Origin: Buddleja alternifolia
Lineage: Eukaryota > Streptophyta > Magnoliopsida > Lamiales > Scrophulariaceae
DNA length: 64,000 nucleotides
Direction: 5' to 3'
Assembly (NCBI GenBank): GCA_019426215.1
Contig: CM033393.1
Location: forward strand, 52,516,645 to 52,580,644
Shown here: piece after piece, positions 1 to 10,766 of the stretch
Layout of the letters: the number at the start of each line of letters is the position of its first letter
How positions within the stretch are numbered: the first letter of the stretch is position 1
Notes under the pieces: model-generated
What the model was told of the DNA's origin: nothing
Database searches by the model: none
What the model saw: only the letters and a program-made list of their open reading frames with translations
Made by a program: the position numbers and the translations under genes

Positions 1-1077
1 CTTTTTTAACGTGTTGTATTTGTTCACCCCGATATCGAAATGAATCAATTCTCGCACCGTTACAAACTTTGTGAGTCAATCTACATTTTTTGTGTTGAAG
101 TCGAAGCTCGAAAATGTACAGAAAATATTGAAAAATCATCCCGAAAATGACGATTTTGTTTTTAAAATGAAAATGTGGGTACGCCATTCACAATGGCGTA
201 CCCTGTCACATAAATTAAAAAAAAAAAGTAGCTAGATCTGAAATTTTTTTTCTGTATTATTTATATAATTTATATTAAAAAAGTATATTATTATTTAAAA
301 ACCCCGAGAAATTGAGAATATCCTCTCTGACAAGGCACTTACTTACCTCTTATTTTGATGTCACGATATCTATCAACTATGATCAATTCCCTTTGCGCAT
401 AGTTGTCATCAAACCTGTCTTTTTTTCTTCATTTTTCTTTTTGTGAATTCCGGACCACTAACTAAGAACTATAAGATTCTAGAATAAAATTAACTCTCAA
501 AATGTATAAAAAAAACAATTGCGAAGTGCTTGTGCAGTTTGGTCAGTGATTCACTTTACTTCATGTGGACAGATATGGATTAATCCTGCCAGTCCCTGTT
601 TACTAAAACGTAGCAAACATGTCCTTAATCTTCCAGCATCATCAATTTTTTGTTTGATGCCCAGCATCATCAATCATTATGGATAAGAGAAATATAATGT
701 TTTGGCAATGTAATGATGCATGCTGAAATTGGCTGGGGGATTTTGTGTGGTGGCTTAAATCTCTCTTAATGTAGAATACCAGTTTCTTTGTACAATATAG
801 GATTAAGTTGAGCATTCTTTCCCTCATGTTAGAAATTTATAGTTGTTGTTATGTTCTTGTAATTAAATGATAGTGATTCATGTGTGATTTGGGTTGTTGT
901 ACGCTTAAAGATTGAGTTGCAAGTCACTATTATCCATTGTTTTTAGCATAGTGGCACAACTTGGTCCTACAAGAATTTATTAATTTATTTTTGTCTAAAA
1001 TAGTTCGTAAGAGTTGACAACCATTATTAGAAGTCTCCATTTGTGTACTCACATTTTTTAATGTGTTTCTTTTCCAG
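1..1077. other. Intron or upstream DNA of the OTU gene
   Basis: I see no exon here. The stretch is AT-rich, ends in a pyrimidine-rich splice acceptor just before 1078, and probably belongs to an intron of the OTU-type gene that starts left of the window. A perfect 12-bp stem with a 3-nt loop lies at 177-203. The catalytic-Cys exon expected for this family is not found in this stretch. Confidence 0.5.
177..203. repeat. Perfect short hairpin (12-bp stem, 3-nt loop)
   Basis: GGGTACGCCATT is followed by CAC and then its exact reverse complement AATGGCGTACCC. It is GC-rich within an AT-rich context. It may be a remnant of a transposon end; no further copy was noticed in the window. Confidence 0.8.
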
Positions 1078-4000
1078 CTTAAAGATAACCATGCTTTATA
1101 TGAAGGTTATGTGCCAATGAAGTTCAAACACTATTACAAGAAAATGGCTAAGTGGGGTCTTCTGTATGAAGCTTTACTTCTGGCGTTTTTGTAATTATTG
1201 CATTTGCTTCTAAAATTTGTGTCTGCTATTTGACATTCCAGGTTGGGTGAATGGGGGGACCATGTTACTCTACAAGCAGCAGCTGATAAAGTAAGAGCAC
1301 TCTTTACTGCAGTAATTTATTTTTCAAACTGTGACTACTTTGACAGTGACCTTCACTAATGCATCAAATGATTTAACATAACCTGCAAATAAGATTCCTT
1401 ATTATTATTTTTTTCCGGGTCCCTCGTCCCTTATTTATTTCATTCAGAAAAAGCGTTGAATAAGGAGTTCTAACTCCCTCACAATCAAAACTAAAAAGCA
1501 AATAAAATTAGGAGTACTTACTCCCTTACACAATAAAATCAATTCCAACTGAACCTGAAATTTGGCATCATAACATCTAATCTAGCTAACAGTAGGATAT
1601 TATTTGGGACATCCTCCTCAAATAAAACACAAGAACATTTATTATTGCACGCCCTGTTAGCTAATGAATCCGCTGCACAATTACCTTCTCTGAAAATGTG
1701 AGTAAACTTAACTTCCAATTTAGACATTGCAATACGAATACGCTGTAACAAATGTTGCAATGCCCAACTTCCTGGGAACGAGTTAGTCACGATATGTATG
1801 ACCACCATAGAGTCTAGTTCTGCCACTACTCTTGTGTATCCGTACATCACGCAAAGTTCAAGACCCATGCACAAATCTTGAAGCTCAGCAAAAGTGTTAG
1901 TCGCAACATGCAGATAGTCTGAGAATGCTAGTAAAACCTTACCTTGTTGATCTCGAATCAACCCTCCTGATCCAGCCTCTCCCGGATTTCCACGAGAGGC
2001 TCCATCCGTATTGAGCTTAACCCAACCATTTGAGGGCGTCTCCCACTGAACTCGTATAGACCGAAGACTCGCAGTCATATGCGTATAAATCCCAAGGTGT
2101 CGAGCCAAAATACATTCATTGCTGAAATCCTTTGATTTAAGTAAGCCATTTTTATGTAGAAGTCGGATATATTGTTCCACTCGAAAACGGATTCTTAAAC
2201 CATTAAATACAATTCTTTCGTGCTTAGCCTTGTTTCGCTCGATCCAAATAAACCATGCAATAAGAACCGGGATAATAATTCGAACATGATTTTTAGAAGC
2301 CGCCCCTGCCCTCCATGCTTGCCACCAAGTCATTAAATTATTCGTATTCGGTAATTGAAAATTACACAACTCAGCAAAAAATGAACTAATTTGTCGAGCC
2401 GAATCACTACCAATAAAAAGATGAATGATGGACTCACAACCCCCACTATGACAGCAAAAGCACTTAGAAGCCATGTAAAACCCTCTATTTTGCATAATTT
2501 CGTCAACCGGCAACCAACCATGGAATAAACGCCAAATGAAAATAGACATAGAAGGGCGAATAGACTTACCCCATATCTCTCCAAGTAAATTATTTATATC
2601 AGGCCCTTGTCTGACCACATTCCAAGCTGATGTCATATCTATAATGTAGAGGTCAGGATATTTGTACTTTTGGTCAGTAGAGGATAGTTCTAATCCTTCA
2701 GACATCAGAAGAGGATATCTAGGAAATGCTCACAAAATATGCAACTGAACATCTCTTTGAGTCATGTTATGGAACAATGACATACATAGAGTTTCATCTC
2801 GCCAACTGCTCAATCTATTTTCTTGACATAATTTTTAGTTTGTTCATCTTGAGATCTTATTTACAGCGAAGTCTGCACGATAAATTTTTGGATATGAAGG
2901 GGACAGCTTTATCAGATGTGTATAAAATCACTGCTTAGATATCATGAAACAATACTTGGCCAATTTTAAGGTTGACTTTCTATCTTCCTAGAGGAAGCAA
3001 AAGGTTTTGATGGTTCAAGGCAAGCTCTACCATTTTTTAACATGAGTGGACTAGCAATTCCACTTCTTATAATTGGTGACAAACTTAGATGGGTTTGGGG
3101 GGTACTAGTAGACTGTCAAAAAAATTCATTTGATGAAACTAGTGCAATATTGCAGAAGATAAGGAAATGACTTCAAGAATCAGAGTATACCCAACTGCCC
3201 CATCTAATACATTGGTAAAGACAGCTCTTAGCAACATGCTTCCAGAATTCCCCAAATCAAGTCTGTATGTCAAAACTCACTCATTGGACTGGTTCTACCC
3301 AGGATGGAATACTACCTCTCAACTTCCACATAGATATACTACCTGTATCAAGCATAATTGTGTGAAACTGAATCGAAGGGTATGCTATAAATTCCCGACA
3401 CTCAGCTCTCCAATCATAAAGAGACATAATATGAGGTATTGCCTAATTACAAAAAACAATGTGTTTTTTCATAAAGTACATCTCACATTCTGATGATTTA
3501 TTCTGTCCTACAACCGCCACCTTCCAATTAGGGTTTCTGTACGGCGTCGTTAAAAATTATGTGAAATTCCGAAAATACCCTTAGTTGGGCAATTTTATCT
3601 TTTGTTTTTTTTTAACCATAGTTCCTAGACAATAATACTCTTTGGGTGTATTTGTAATGTTGAAACAAAAACTGGGGGTGTGAATGCAAGTATGCAACAT
3701 CACTAGGTAATCCCTACTAAGTTAGTTGTAGAGAAGGCCATACCGTCACGGGAAATGTTTCAAAAGACAACTCATAAACTCCACAAAGCTTTTACATGCA
3801 TTTATAACGCATAGTAGGTAGAAAAAAGGATTGCCTGAAAACAAACAAGTTCAGCGCAGACAAGTTACCATAAGAATCCTCTTAACATTCATGTCGGAGA
3901 TATTACACATTGAATGTCTTTTGTTTCAAATAGCTTAAGATAGTACACTAGGTAGTTGTTGATATGCTTATCACCGGCGAGGGAGCTTATTCAGGACATC

Positions 4001-6359
4001 GATTATTAAATGTCTTTGATGCCTAACATCTCACACTTTTAGTCAAAGTGGTCTATTTATAACCCTTACCAGCCACACAAAAGACACTACTTTTCCTGAA
4101 TAAGTTAACACGAATTTCTGAAACATGCAACTAAACATTACATGCACAAATGTGCCACTTAACTTGGTCTATTCTTGTATAAATTTTAGGTCTATTGTGT
4201 CCACAAGTTTAACATAATGTTGATGGATTTCATATTGATAGCCCACCTAATATCACACTGCCTTTTGCGTTAAGTTAATGCATGGTCTGCTTCTATTCAT
4301 GGAACCTCGCATTAGATGAAACTATGCTCATCTTCTCAAAATGGAGATTCCTATGTGATTGCAGCTTGTAGTTTTACTTTATTTTTAAGTTGAAAACTTG
4401 CTTTATCATGTGGAGTACTGAAGCAACTGATGATTTGCTCAATGCACAACTTCTGAAAACTAATATATTGATCTACTCTATAAAGTCCTAGCTGAATTGT
4501 CCTTCTATTTCTTATATGTAATTTGTTGCTCTTGTTAAGTAATATCAGTTTTGTTCTTATGTTGGGGCTTTCTAGTTATACATGTCTTTGTTGATAGTGG
4601 CATCTCAATATATATTGTGTACGAAGATGTGAAGCATCAGTAAATGATCGTTCTCTTGCAGTTCGCAGCAAAGATCTGTCTATTGACATCATTCAGAGAT
4701 ACTTGCTTTATTGAAATTGTTCCACAACATCAGGTTCCTGTGCGAGGTATAATTACTTGCCCTAATGAAATACCATTTCATTATATGTCAATAGTGTGGT
4801 TTGCTTTATTCATTTGTTATGATTGCTTGACATGTAAAATGGTCCAGCCCTTTTTAATGTTTATTGTTACTGCACATTATATGCTTTGCTTATAACCTAC
4901 TAGCAGTAACAGGCTAGAAGCAGGATTGATTTTATCAAACGGACGCATATGATAGTTCTTGGAATACAAGTATTGCAAACACACCATGATCAAATCTTTG
5001 CTTCTATTGAAAAAATTGATAGGCAATTTAGTAAACAAATAAGAATCCAGTGCAAGACAGGGACTGTTGTAGTGTTGAATATCCATCCTTCAACATGTCG
5101 CGTTTTCTTTATTATTGAGAAATACTTGTGAATAAACAAGGGAGCATGGTGAGATCTGATACATTCTGATGATTCACTTATGTTATTTACAACGTCACAT
5201 ACTTATGTTGCAGAGCTTTGGCTAAGCTTTTGGTCTGAGGTGCATTACAATTCACTTTATGAACTCCGAGGTTTGTACGACTACTAGATTAATTTTTTGG
5301 TAACATGTAATCAACGATAAATGAAACTCAGGTTAATGGAGGAATGAAAGGGGGTGGACACGATGAAAGCAAAAAATGTTAAGAGAATAAAGGTTAATTA
5401 CACTAACTATCCCTCTTATTTAGTGTAGTTACAACTTAGTCCATTTAATTTGAGCATTAACAAATATCCACTCTTAAAATAACACCTTACAATTGCCCAC
5501 TTCTGTGAAAAAAAACTAACAAAATTTCCTGACATAATCAAAAAATATTTCCGTGCAACCAAAAAAAAAAATCAAAAAATATTTCTTAGATTTCCTATTT
5601 TACCCTTGAGGGGGTGAATATAATTTTTCATATTAAAGAGGATGTAATTTTAACTTTCAATTTAGTCTTAAATAAATGGTTTTGTAAAAAACTTGTTCCC
5701 ATCTTGATAATGAAGTGCAAATTGAGATTTATGCCAACAAGAATATTCCGTAGAATATGAAAATAAATACCAAGGGGGATGAATAAATCTAAATTAGTAA
5801 GTTGCCAAAAAAATATGAAACCAATTACTAAAGTAAAAAAAAAAAATTGAAAGAAAACAAATATATATAAGGTTATAACAAAAAAAGAAAATTAAAAAGT
5901 TATTATGAAAAAATATATAAAAATAAAAAGAGGAAAAAAAATTAGCGGAAGTTAGTCGCAGGAGGATGAATGTTAGGTTTTATTATAAGAGAGAGATGTC
6001 TGTTATATGATCCTGTAAAGCACGCTGCACTATAATTACACAAAATAGGGTGTTATTTTTATTTTTTTAAACAAGGTTAAGATTGATATTTTACACTTTC
6101 CGTCACGCTTGACTAATGGCCGTTAGTCAGAGGGGGTCAATGTAAGGTTTTATTATAAAAAGGGGGTGTTTGTTATGGGCCTAAAATAAACGAACTGGAG
6201 TGTGATTACACTAAATAAGAAGGGTAGTTAGTGTAATTAACCGATATTTAGATACGTATGAAGTGCTGAGTTTGTTAATTTTAAATTCGCAAATTGCTTT
6301 GTTGTGCAGATGCTCCAGTGCAGAACAAGCCAAGGAAGAAGCACTGGTTACTCTTCTAA
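1078..6359 (+). CDS. OTU-domain deubiquitinating enzyme, 3' exons (5' end outside window)
   Basis: Five exons can be read: 1078-1151, 1242-1290, 4662-4746, 5214-5270 and 6310-6359 (stop TAA 6357-6359). Phases match at every junction and all introns are GT-AG. The peptide carries LYEGYVPMKFKHYYKKMAK, GEWGDHVTLQAAADK, SFRDTCFIEI, the SEVHYNSLY block holding the expected catalytic His, and ends PRKKHWLLF. This is the C-terminal half of plant OTU cysteine proteases (the Arabidopsis OTU9-12 type), which remove ubiquitin from proteins. The exon with the catalytic Asp-Gly-Asn-Cys motif must lie left of the window. Intron 2 (about 3.4 kb) contains an antisense LINE fragment and intron 4 a TIR element. 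The reading frame of the visible exons is intact, so the gene may be functional. Family assignment is strong; the exact paralogue is not resolved. Confidence 0.88.
1539..2705 (-). mobile_element. LINE (L1-type) 3' fragment: zf-RVT plus RNase H domains
   Basis: A 388-codon open frame on the minus strand. Residues about 40-100 resemble the zinc-binding region found after the reverse transcriptase of plant LINEs (SMSIFIWRLFHGWLPVDEIM, then a Cys/His cluster CFCCHSGG). Residues about 225-355 form an RNase H fold: KLNTDGASRGNPGEAGSGG with the first catalytic Asp, then TFAELQDLCMGLEL (Glu), AELDSMVVI (Asp) and REGNCAADSLA (His position replaced by Asn-Cys context, Asp kept). No reverse transcriptase precedes it, so it is a 5'-truncated LINE insertion in intron 2 of the OTU gene, antisense to it. 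The long open frame suggests a fairly recent insertion, or expression as a domesticated RNase H; I cannot tell which. Confidence 0.85.
2706..4661. other. Remainder of OTU intron 2
   Basis: No coding exon recognised. The short open frames at 2726-2938 and 3167-3493 show no family resemblance. Around 3520-3740 the sequence looks like ordinary AT-rich intergenic or transposon-derived DNA. Confidence 0.45.
5392..6242. mobile_element. Non-autonomous DNA transposon with long terminal inverted repeats
   Basis: The left end GGTTAATTACACTAACTA and the region after it return as a reverse complement at 6242 and inward; about 43 bp match closely, and a weaker match extends to about 110 bp (the AAACACC and ACCTTACA blocks). 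A further partial copy of the right end lies at about 5945-6040. No transposase frame is present. No clear target duplication is seen. The element sits in the last intron of the OTU gene (5271-6309). Confidence 0.75.
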
Positions 6360-7260
6360 GTGGAGAAGAGTATATCATGTTTGGTGACTTTTCTCCTGAT
6401 TCCTTGTATATTATTTTGATATACCAATTCTGTTGCTTGTATAATGTATAGTCTATGTTATGGTTAATAAGGTGTCTCCGAGTAAGAATGACTTGAGAAC
6501 TTGAGCTGTATCCTCGAATTGTTCTTTTGATTGTTGATCTGTTAGGAACCAAATAAGTTAATTGGAAATCTGTGCAGTGGGGATTTTATATCTTCCATGC
6601 ATATCAGGACCAAATATATATAGATAAGTCTTTCAGTCCTTAGATTTATGATTTGGATGAAGTGGAGGCAACCCCGTTCAATAATAATCTCACCCCATCT
6701 GTGATCCATTCTTCATCTCGTAATGCATAATAAATCCCACAGGGAGGTTTAGACTAGCTAGTTGGCTGAACGATATTAAAATTCGATGAAAGATGACAAA
6801 TAATTAACAGCAAAAAACGTTTGAGACATCAATAATAGGTGACATTAAGACAAAATGGTCTTTTAAAGTTCTCACCTACATATTTAATCAAATCCAGGCT
6901 CTATCCTATGACTTTGCCATTGTGCTCCAATGCTTGAAATAACATAATAACAAATATAAAATATTAAAATGATTGAGCATTTGATTTGGAGTAATCATAC
7001 CTGTTTTGTAGGTTGATTGGAATTAAATTTATCTCACCTTGTAGACCCTAGATATGAGGGGACACAATGATGAACTCATTGGCAATGCTTTGCTATATGG
7101 ATTTATACATGGAGGAGTAGCCACCGTTACTAAAACGACCTTCAACTTTCGCTACAATAGTCTTTTGCCTTCCATCTTTTCCTTTCCTTTAATAACCAAT
7201 AGTTGTTTCTTTTCTTTAACAACCATGGGTGATTTGTTATTTAATGTGTCATGAAAAGTT
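6360..7260. other. Intergenic DNA downstream of the OTU gene
   Basis: 3' UTR and intergenic sequence. I see no gene. The open frame at 7054-7254 has no recognisable domain. Confidence 0.4.
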
Positions 7261-7600
7261 AAAGAAGGTGGAAATTTTATGAACCTAAAAAATGCAATTT
7301 TTGATTTAATTGTACCATGATCGTTGATATGAAGAAGCTAAAAAGTTGGAGAAGTTGAAAGATGCAATTTTTCATTAAGTGTATTATGAAGGATTAAAGA
7401 CTATCATTTGTAATTAATTTGCAAGAAAGTGGGGGTGATATGATCATTATTCATTAATTTTGTGGGAAAGTGAAGGATTTATTATGTTGCAAATAGTATT
7501 AATTTCCAATTTTAGTTGTAATTACAATTAGTTATAAGGATAGAAAAGTCATTTCACAATTGGAAGAAACACTTAAATTATCCATACTTTTAGTATAGTA
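7260..7600 (-). mobile_element. Helitron 5'-end fragment (degenerate)
   Basis: Read on the minus strand from 7600 it begins CTATACTAAAAGTATGG and continues with the same body (TTCCAATTGTG, TATCC blocks, then the GGGGGTGA block) that recurs three times at 9575-10760. It abuts directly the 3' tail of the next Helitron at 7601, a head-to-tail arrangement. Confidence 0.6.
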
Positions 7601-8397
7601 CTAGTAAAAACTACGTGCGTTGCACGTAAATACCCATTTTTTATATATACAAATGATCAAAAAAATATAACCTATATTTCATAAGACAGTTTTTTGCCTA
7701 ATTTTTTGTGATATCATCCACCTTTTATATTTTGTTGATTATTTTCTCTAAGAAAATTCTGTTAATTTATCATCATTTCTTAATTTGGTTGTTGAAGTTC
7801 CATTGTTATTCTTTCTTTTTGGTTACTTTACGAAAGCTCTTGATTTCTAGATCAAATAAAAAATACACATAAATTTTAGTTTTACTAAATCTAGCTTGGC
7901 CAATGACCAACACTTTTCCGTTCACATGACAAATTAATTTATATTTGCCTATGTATGGCCAAATTGAGTTTATATTATAAAAATTCAAATGCCTTTATTT
8001 TTTGTGTTAATTTAGTTTTTCCCCATTAAGTTTCTTATTTCATGTATTGTCAAATCACAAGAAAAATGCTAGCAAAATCGAAATAAAAAAGAGACCTAAC
8101 TAAACGATGGGCTACAGAGTTTGCGGACCTTTTATCCTAACTCAGCAGAGAATTAAAATTAGCTAGAATGATTCTAGTACCAAGAAAAATAGGACTGAAA
8201 ATTCTAAAATAGACCGAGTCCAATGGAGCCAGTTTATTAAATATCATTGGATACAAGTGATTTAAATAATTTTTATTATCTTGTCCTTGCATCCATTTTG
8301 TACTTCTTTTTATTTTTAACTGATTTCATTATAGTGTTAAATAATAGTGTAAAAATCATTTGAGTAAAAGAAGGCAACTCATCCAACTATATATAGA
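7601..8397 (-). mobile_element. Non-autonomous Helitron
   Basis: On the minus strand the proposed 5' terminus is TCTATATATAGTTGG at 8397, preceded by A. The 3' terminus has a hairpin TACGTGCAACGCACGTA, seven bases, then CTAG ending at 7601 with T next to it. This TC...hairpin-CTRR structure and insertion between A and T is what defines Helitrons. There is no Rep/helicase frame, so the element is non-autonomous (about 797 bp). The 3' end is firm; the 5' end is my best choice. Confidence 0.65.
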
Positions 8398-9574
8398 TAG
8401 AAACACAACAATCACTTTGCGGCTCTCTTGAATTTTTTTGCCATTTTCTTGATGATATTCTTATCTAGTAGATGCACCACCATTTATACTCACTTAGGGG
8501 TAAGACAGAGTGTTATGCTCAACTGATTATATAACGAAACTCATAGATTTATATTAGGAAGGTGAGAGGTTGGCTTATTAAGTTAATAATGGTAAGGATG
8601 TGAAAAGTGTTGTAATTCCCTGGCCACATTGGAGATCACTTGGTTGTAAGGTTCAGTTAACATATTCTTGTATGCTTTGTCGGCTGCGAAACATTTAATC
8701 TTGATTGCTATATATGTAAATGAATTAATTTATGTTTCATGTTATTTTATCCCTTTGATGGAGTCTTGAACAAACCAGAGTGTTTGGCTAGCTTTTCGTT
8801 GTCACCGAATTTAGAAGAAGCTAAAGAGGAAAAAACAATTGTGTAAGTAAAAAGAAGTGTCAAGAAGAAAAGATCTTGGGTGTTCTCATTTTATCCATAC
8901 ATTCAAGAAAATAATATATAACTACAAGCAAAAGCTGCATAAATAATTTAATTCACGCAGAAACATAAAAGATTCAACTTTTTTTTTATTGCTTAGGTAG
9001 AGTGTGCACACTAACTCAACAATGGCATATCTAATCACCTCCGAAAAATAAGCCCTGCCTCAAAGACCAAAGATATTTTTGTTGGTCATAGAATGACTAC
9101 TATAAATCTATATAAGTTATAGATAGTATATTCAAATTTAGCAATTACTTATCACTTATCAGCGTGATAAATTCAAAAAAGACACGATAAACCAAAAAAA
9201 TAATAAGAATGTAGTACCCTTCAGTAGGGAATTACATCAAATCTAAAAAAGTGTCATGGCAATATCTTCTATTAGGAACCTTAATTTCACATTTACTGTC
9301 GATCCTTGCCCGGGTCGCTTTATCCAGTAATTTGTTGCACACACTGTACACATACAGAAAATATACTATACTAAGTAGATAGATTTACAATAGTAATCAC
9401 CAATTTTGAAATCTTTTTTAACTGAAGTGAGAAACAATGGATTTGTTTATATGAGTTGTGCTTGCAATCTAGCTCATGCTTGAAAGAAACAAGATGCGAT
9501 AAGAGCATATCCAAACTTAACGTATTTGAGTTGAACACTGGAGGATGAACCTTCTTATACTGGATAATGAAATT
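8398..9574. other. AT-rich intergenic DNA
   Basis: No gene, long repeat or RNA gene that I can support. Confidence 0.4.
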
Positions 9575-10766
9575 TGAAGAGTCTGCCTCTGTAGAAGGTG
9601 AAAGAACTTTTTGTTATTAAATGTGTTATGAAAATTGAACACATGTTTGTAAGGTGGAATGTGAAAGTTTTCTACACATATTAAGAAGTTGCAAGGTGTA
9701 TAATTTTAGTTAATGACATTCATTTTTCATTAATTTGTAGGAATGCGGGGGTGACTTTATTACTCATTAACTTTGTAGGGAAGTGGAAGATTTTATATGT
9801 AGGGGATGATTTTATAATTTATTATCAGTTATAATTATAATTAGCAAGGATAAGAAAGTAAAATCATAATTGGAACAAACACTCAATTTATCCGCACTTT
9901 TAGTAAAGTATAGGTATAGATAGATAGATAGATATAGATATATTGGATAATGAAATTCGAAGAGTATGCCTCTATAGAAGGTGAAAGAAATTTTTGTTAT
10001 TAAATGTGTTATGAAAATTGAAACATGTTTGCAAGGTGGAATGTGAAAATTTTCTACACATATTAAGAAGTTGCAAGGTGTACAATTTTAGTTAATGACA
10101 TTCATTTTTTATTAATTTGTAGGAATGTGGGGGTGACTTTACTACTCATTAACTTTGTAGGGAAGTGGAAGATTTTATATGTAGGGGTGACTTTATAATT
10201 TATTATCAGTTATAATTATAATTAGCAAGGATAAGAAAGTAAAATCACAATTGGAACAAACACCCAACTTATCCACAATTTTAGTAGAGTATAGATATAG
10301 ATATAGACAGATAGTATAGATATAGATGTAGATATAGATAGATAGATAGATAGATATAGATATAGATAGATAGATAGATATAGATATATTAGATAATGAA
10401 ATTCGAAGAGTATGCCTCTGTAAAAGGTGAAATAAATTTTTGTTATTAAATGTGTTATGAAAATTGAACACATGTTTGCAAGGTGGAATGTGAAAGTTTT
10501 CTACACATATTAAAAAGTTGCAAGGTGTATAATTTTAGTTAATGACATTCATTTTTCATTAATTTATAGAAATGTGGGGGTGACTTTACTACTCATTAAC
10601 TTTGTAGGGAAGTGGAAGATTTTATATGTAGGGGGTGACTTTATAATTTATCATCAGTTATAATTATAATTAGCAAGGATAAAAAAGTAAAATCACAATT
10701 GGAACAAATACCCAACTTATCCACACTTTTCGTAGAGTATAGATAGATTAGATATATAGATATAGA
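9575..10766 (-). repeat. Three tandem Helitron 5'-end copies with TAGA microsatellites
   Basis: Three copies of a unit of about 340 bp start near 9577, 9959 and 10403. Each carries the GAAGAGT(A/C)TGCCTCT block, a TTAATTTGTAGGAATG-like block and, on the minus strand, a Helitron-style head CTATACTCTACTAAAAGTG-like. A TAGA/TATAGA microsatellite follows each copy (about 9911-9942, 10289-10389, 10737-10766). The units are not closed by the hairpin-CTAG tail, so they are truncated heads amplified in tandem, perhaps through slippage at the microsatellites. Confidence 0.7.

Noticed and set aside
10193..10473. Ile/Tyr/Ser-repeat peptides in the microsatellite region
   Set aside because: They are translations of TAGA/TATA microsatellites, not genes.
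9575..10766. Possible CRISPR-like or satellite array from regularly repeated units
   Set aside because: Units are about 340 bp with microsatellite spacers and Helitron head sequence; there is no short repeat/unique spacer pattern.
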